Below are positions 63,496-64,000 of a stretch of 64,000 bases of DNA, one piece after another. The translations under genes were made by a program, and so were the position numbers. The notes under the pieces are model-generated. The model had not been told where the DNA came from and did not search any database. It was given only the letters and a program-made list of their open reading frames with translations. Where the stretch lies: assembly GCA_049698695.1 (NCBI GenBank), contig JBAVYH010000181.1:1-64000 (forward strand), read 5' to 3'. This stretch comes from Bog-375 sp049698695 (GTDB lineage: Bacteria > Acidobacteriota > Terriglobia > Bryobacterales > Bryobacteraceae). Positions within the stretch are counted from its first letter, which is position 1; every line of letters starts with the position of its first letter.

Positions 63496-64000
63496 ATGCA
63501 GGATTTTGCCGCGCAAGCGCCCAAAGCTGAGCTGCATTTGCACCTCGAGGGCTCAGCCGATGCTGAGACGCTGCACGAGCTGGACCCGGCAACACCGCTC
63601 GCGGAGTTGCGCGCGCTCTACCATTACCCGGACTTCGCCGCATTCCTGAAAACCTTCGGCGCGGTCGTGGTGCGCCTGGCCCGGCCCGAAGATTATGCGC
63701 TCGTTACCCGCCGCCTGCTGGAGCGCCTGGCCGCGCAGAACGTCCGCTACGCCGAAATCATCATTGCGGCGGGCGTGGTGCTCTGGAAGAAACAGGAATT
63801 CGCCCCCATTTTCGACGCCATTCACGACGCTGCGCGCTGCTCGCCGGTGACCGTTCGCTGGATTCTGGATGCAGTGCGCCAGTTCGGCGTCGAGCCGGCA
63901 TGGGAGGTGGCCCGCCTGGCGGCCGCGCGCCAGGACCGCGGCGTGGTGGCCATCGGAATCGGCGGCAGCGAGGAACGCGGGCCGGCCGAATGGTTCACCG
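63496..64000 (+). CDS. Adenosine deaminase-family protein, N-terminal part (cut by window edge)
   Basis: 168 codons are visible. PKAELHLHLEGSADAETLHE (about 9-28) contains the first metal-binding H-x-H of the adenosine deaminase barrel. DFAAFLKTFGAVVVRLARPE, YALVTRRLLERLAAQNVRYA and EIIIAAGVVLWKKQEFAPIF follow the usual pattern. The later His, Glu and Asp metal ligands are outside the window, so activity cannot be judged; adenosine, adenine or another aminopurine-like substrate is possible. Divergent from glgB. Confidence 0.82.
   Translation, partial: MQDFAAQAPKAELHLHLEGSADAETLHELDPATPLAELRALYHYPDFAAFLKTFGAVVVRLARPEDYALVTRRLLERLAAQNVRYAEIIIAAGVVLWKKQEFAPIFDAIHDAARCSPVTVRWILDAVRQFGVEPAWEVARLAAARQDRGVVAIGIGGSEERGPAEWFT

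Overview
The window is a high-GC bacterial chromosome segment with 57 protein-coding calls, two of them cut by the window edges, and no rRNA, tRNA, transposase or CRISPR array that I could recognise. The gene content points to an Acidobacteriota genome of the Solibacter/Bryobacter type: a secreted S55-type protein paired with a beta-propeller protein, many small signal-peptide proteins of unknown function, S9 and M23 peptidases, a TonB receptor-YfiR-hybrid kinase triad and abundant short palindromic repeats. This assignment is inferred from content; there is no marker gene. Many start codons lie only 5-10 nt behind a TANNNT-like -10 box without a clear Shine-Dalgarno sequence, so leaderless transcription is probably common.

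Layout. 1-5.9 kb: start of glnA (minus), then a coupled pair (S55-like protein, beta-propeller/Fn3 protein) and an RNase H-like exonuclease. 6.0-8.6 kb (minus): a frameshifted LprI-like gene, VOC protein, iron alcohol dehydrogenase and ABM monooxygenase. 8.6-14 kb: GH16 glucanase, flippase-like membrane protein, small secreted proteins, CPBP protease and a BamE-like protein. 14.4-20.2 kb: a large secreted serine protease with three near-identical 104-residue repeats, O-antigen ligase and a GT-C glycosyltransferase. 20.1-25.4 kb (minus): LolA-like/TonB fusion, NUDIX plus PolX pair, orphan HPt and a YdjM-type membrane protein. 25.6-29.9 kb: RND efflux adaptor and pump. 30.3-34.8 kb: TonB receptor, YfiR and hybrid histidine kinase in one overlapping operon. 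35-40.9 kb: APC permease, a two-gene block of membrane proteins bracketed by a relic and the intact 5' end of cca, then cca itself.

41-51.6 kb is the accessory part: an FRG-domain gene and a small membrane protein next to an apparent alpha/beta-hydrolase remnant, a ROK fructokinase, a PIN/DUF6364 toxin-antitoxin pair, a PfkB sugar kinase, a DUF4142 gene bracketed by a 72-bp direct repeat, a methyltransferase, a CxxC/HTH-like protein of possible phage origin, a small HTH protein and several unknowns. 51.7-64 kb returns to core-like content: coupled S9 and M23 peptidases, a DUF58 protein, galE, TPR and Ycf48-like secreted proteins, a GAF protein, the glycogen branching enzyme GlgB and the start of an adenosine-deaminase-family gene.

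The most unusual signals are: (i) the Ser and His motifs of the S55-like protein occur in the opposite order to SpoIVB; (ii) a decayed copy of the cca promoter and first codons 2.1 kb from the real gene; (iii) a 72-bp direct repeat, one copy of which encodes the C-terminus of a methyltransferase; (iv) a REP-like dispersed repeat, one copy of which is translated in frame inside a glycosyltransferase; and (v) recurrent leaderless promoter architecture.
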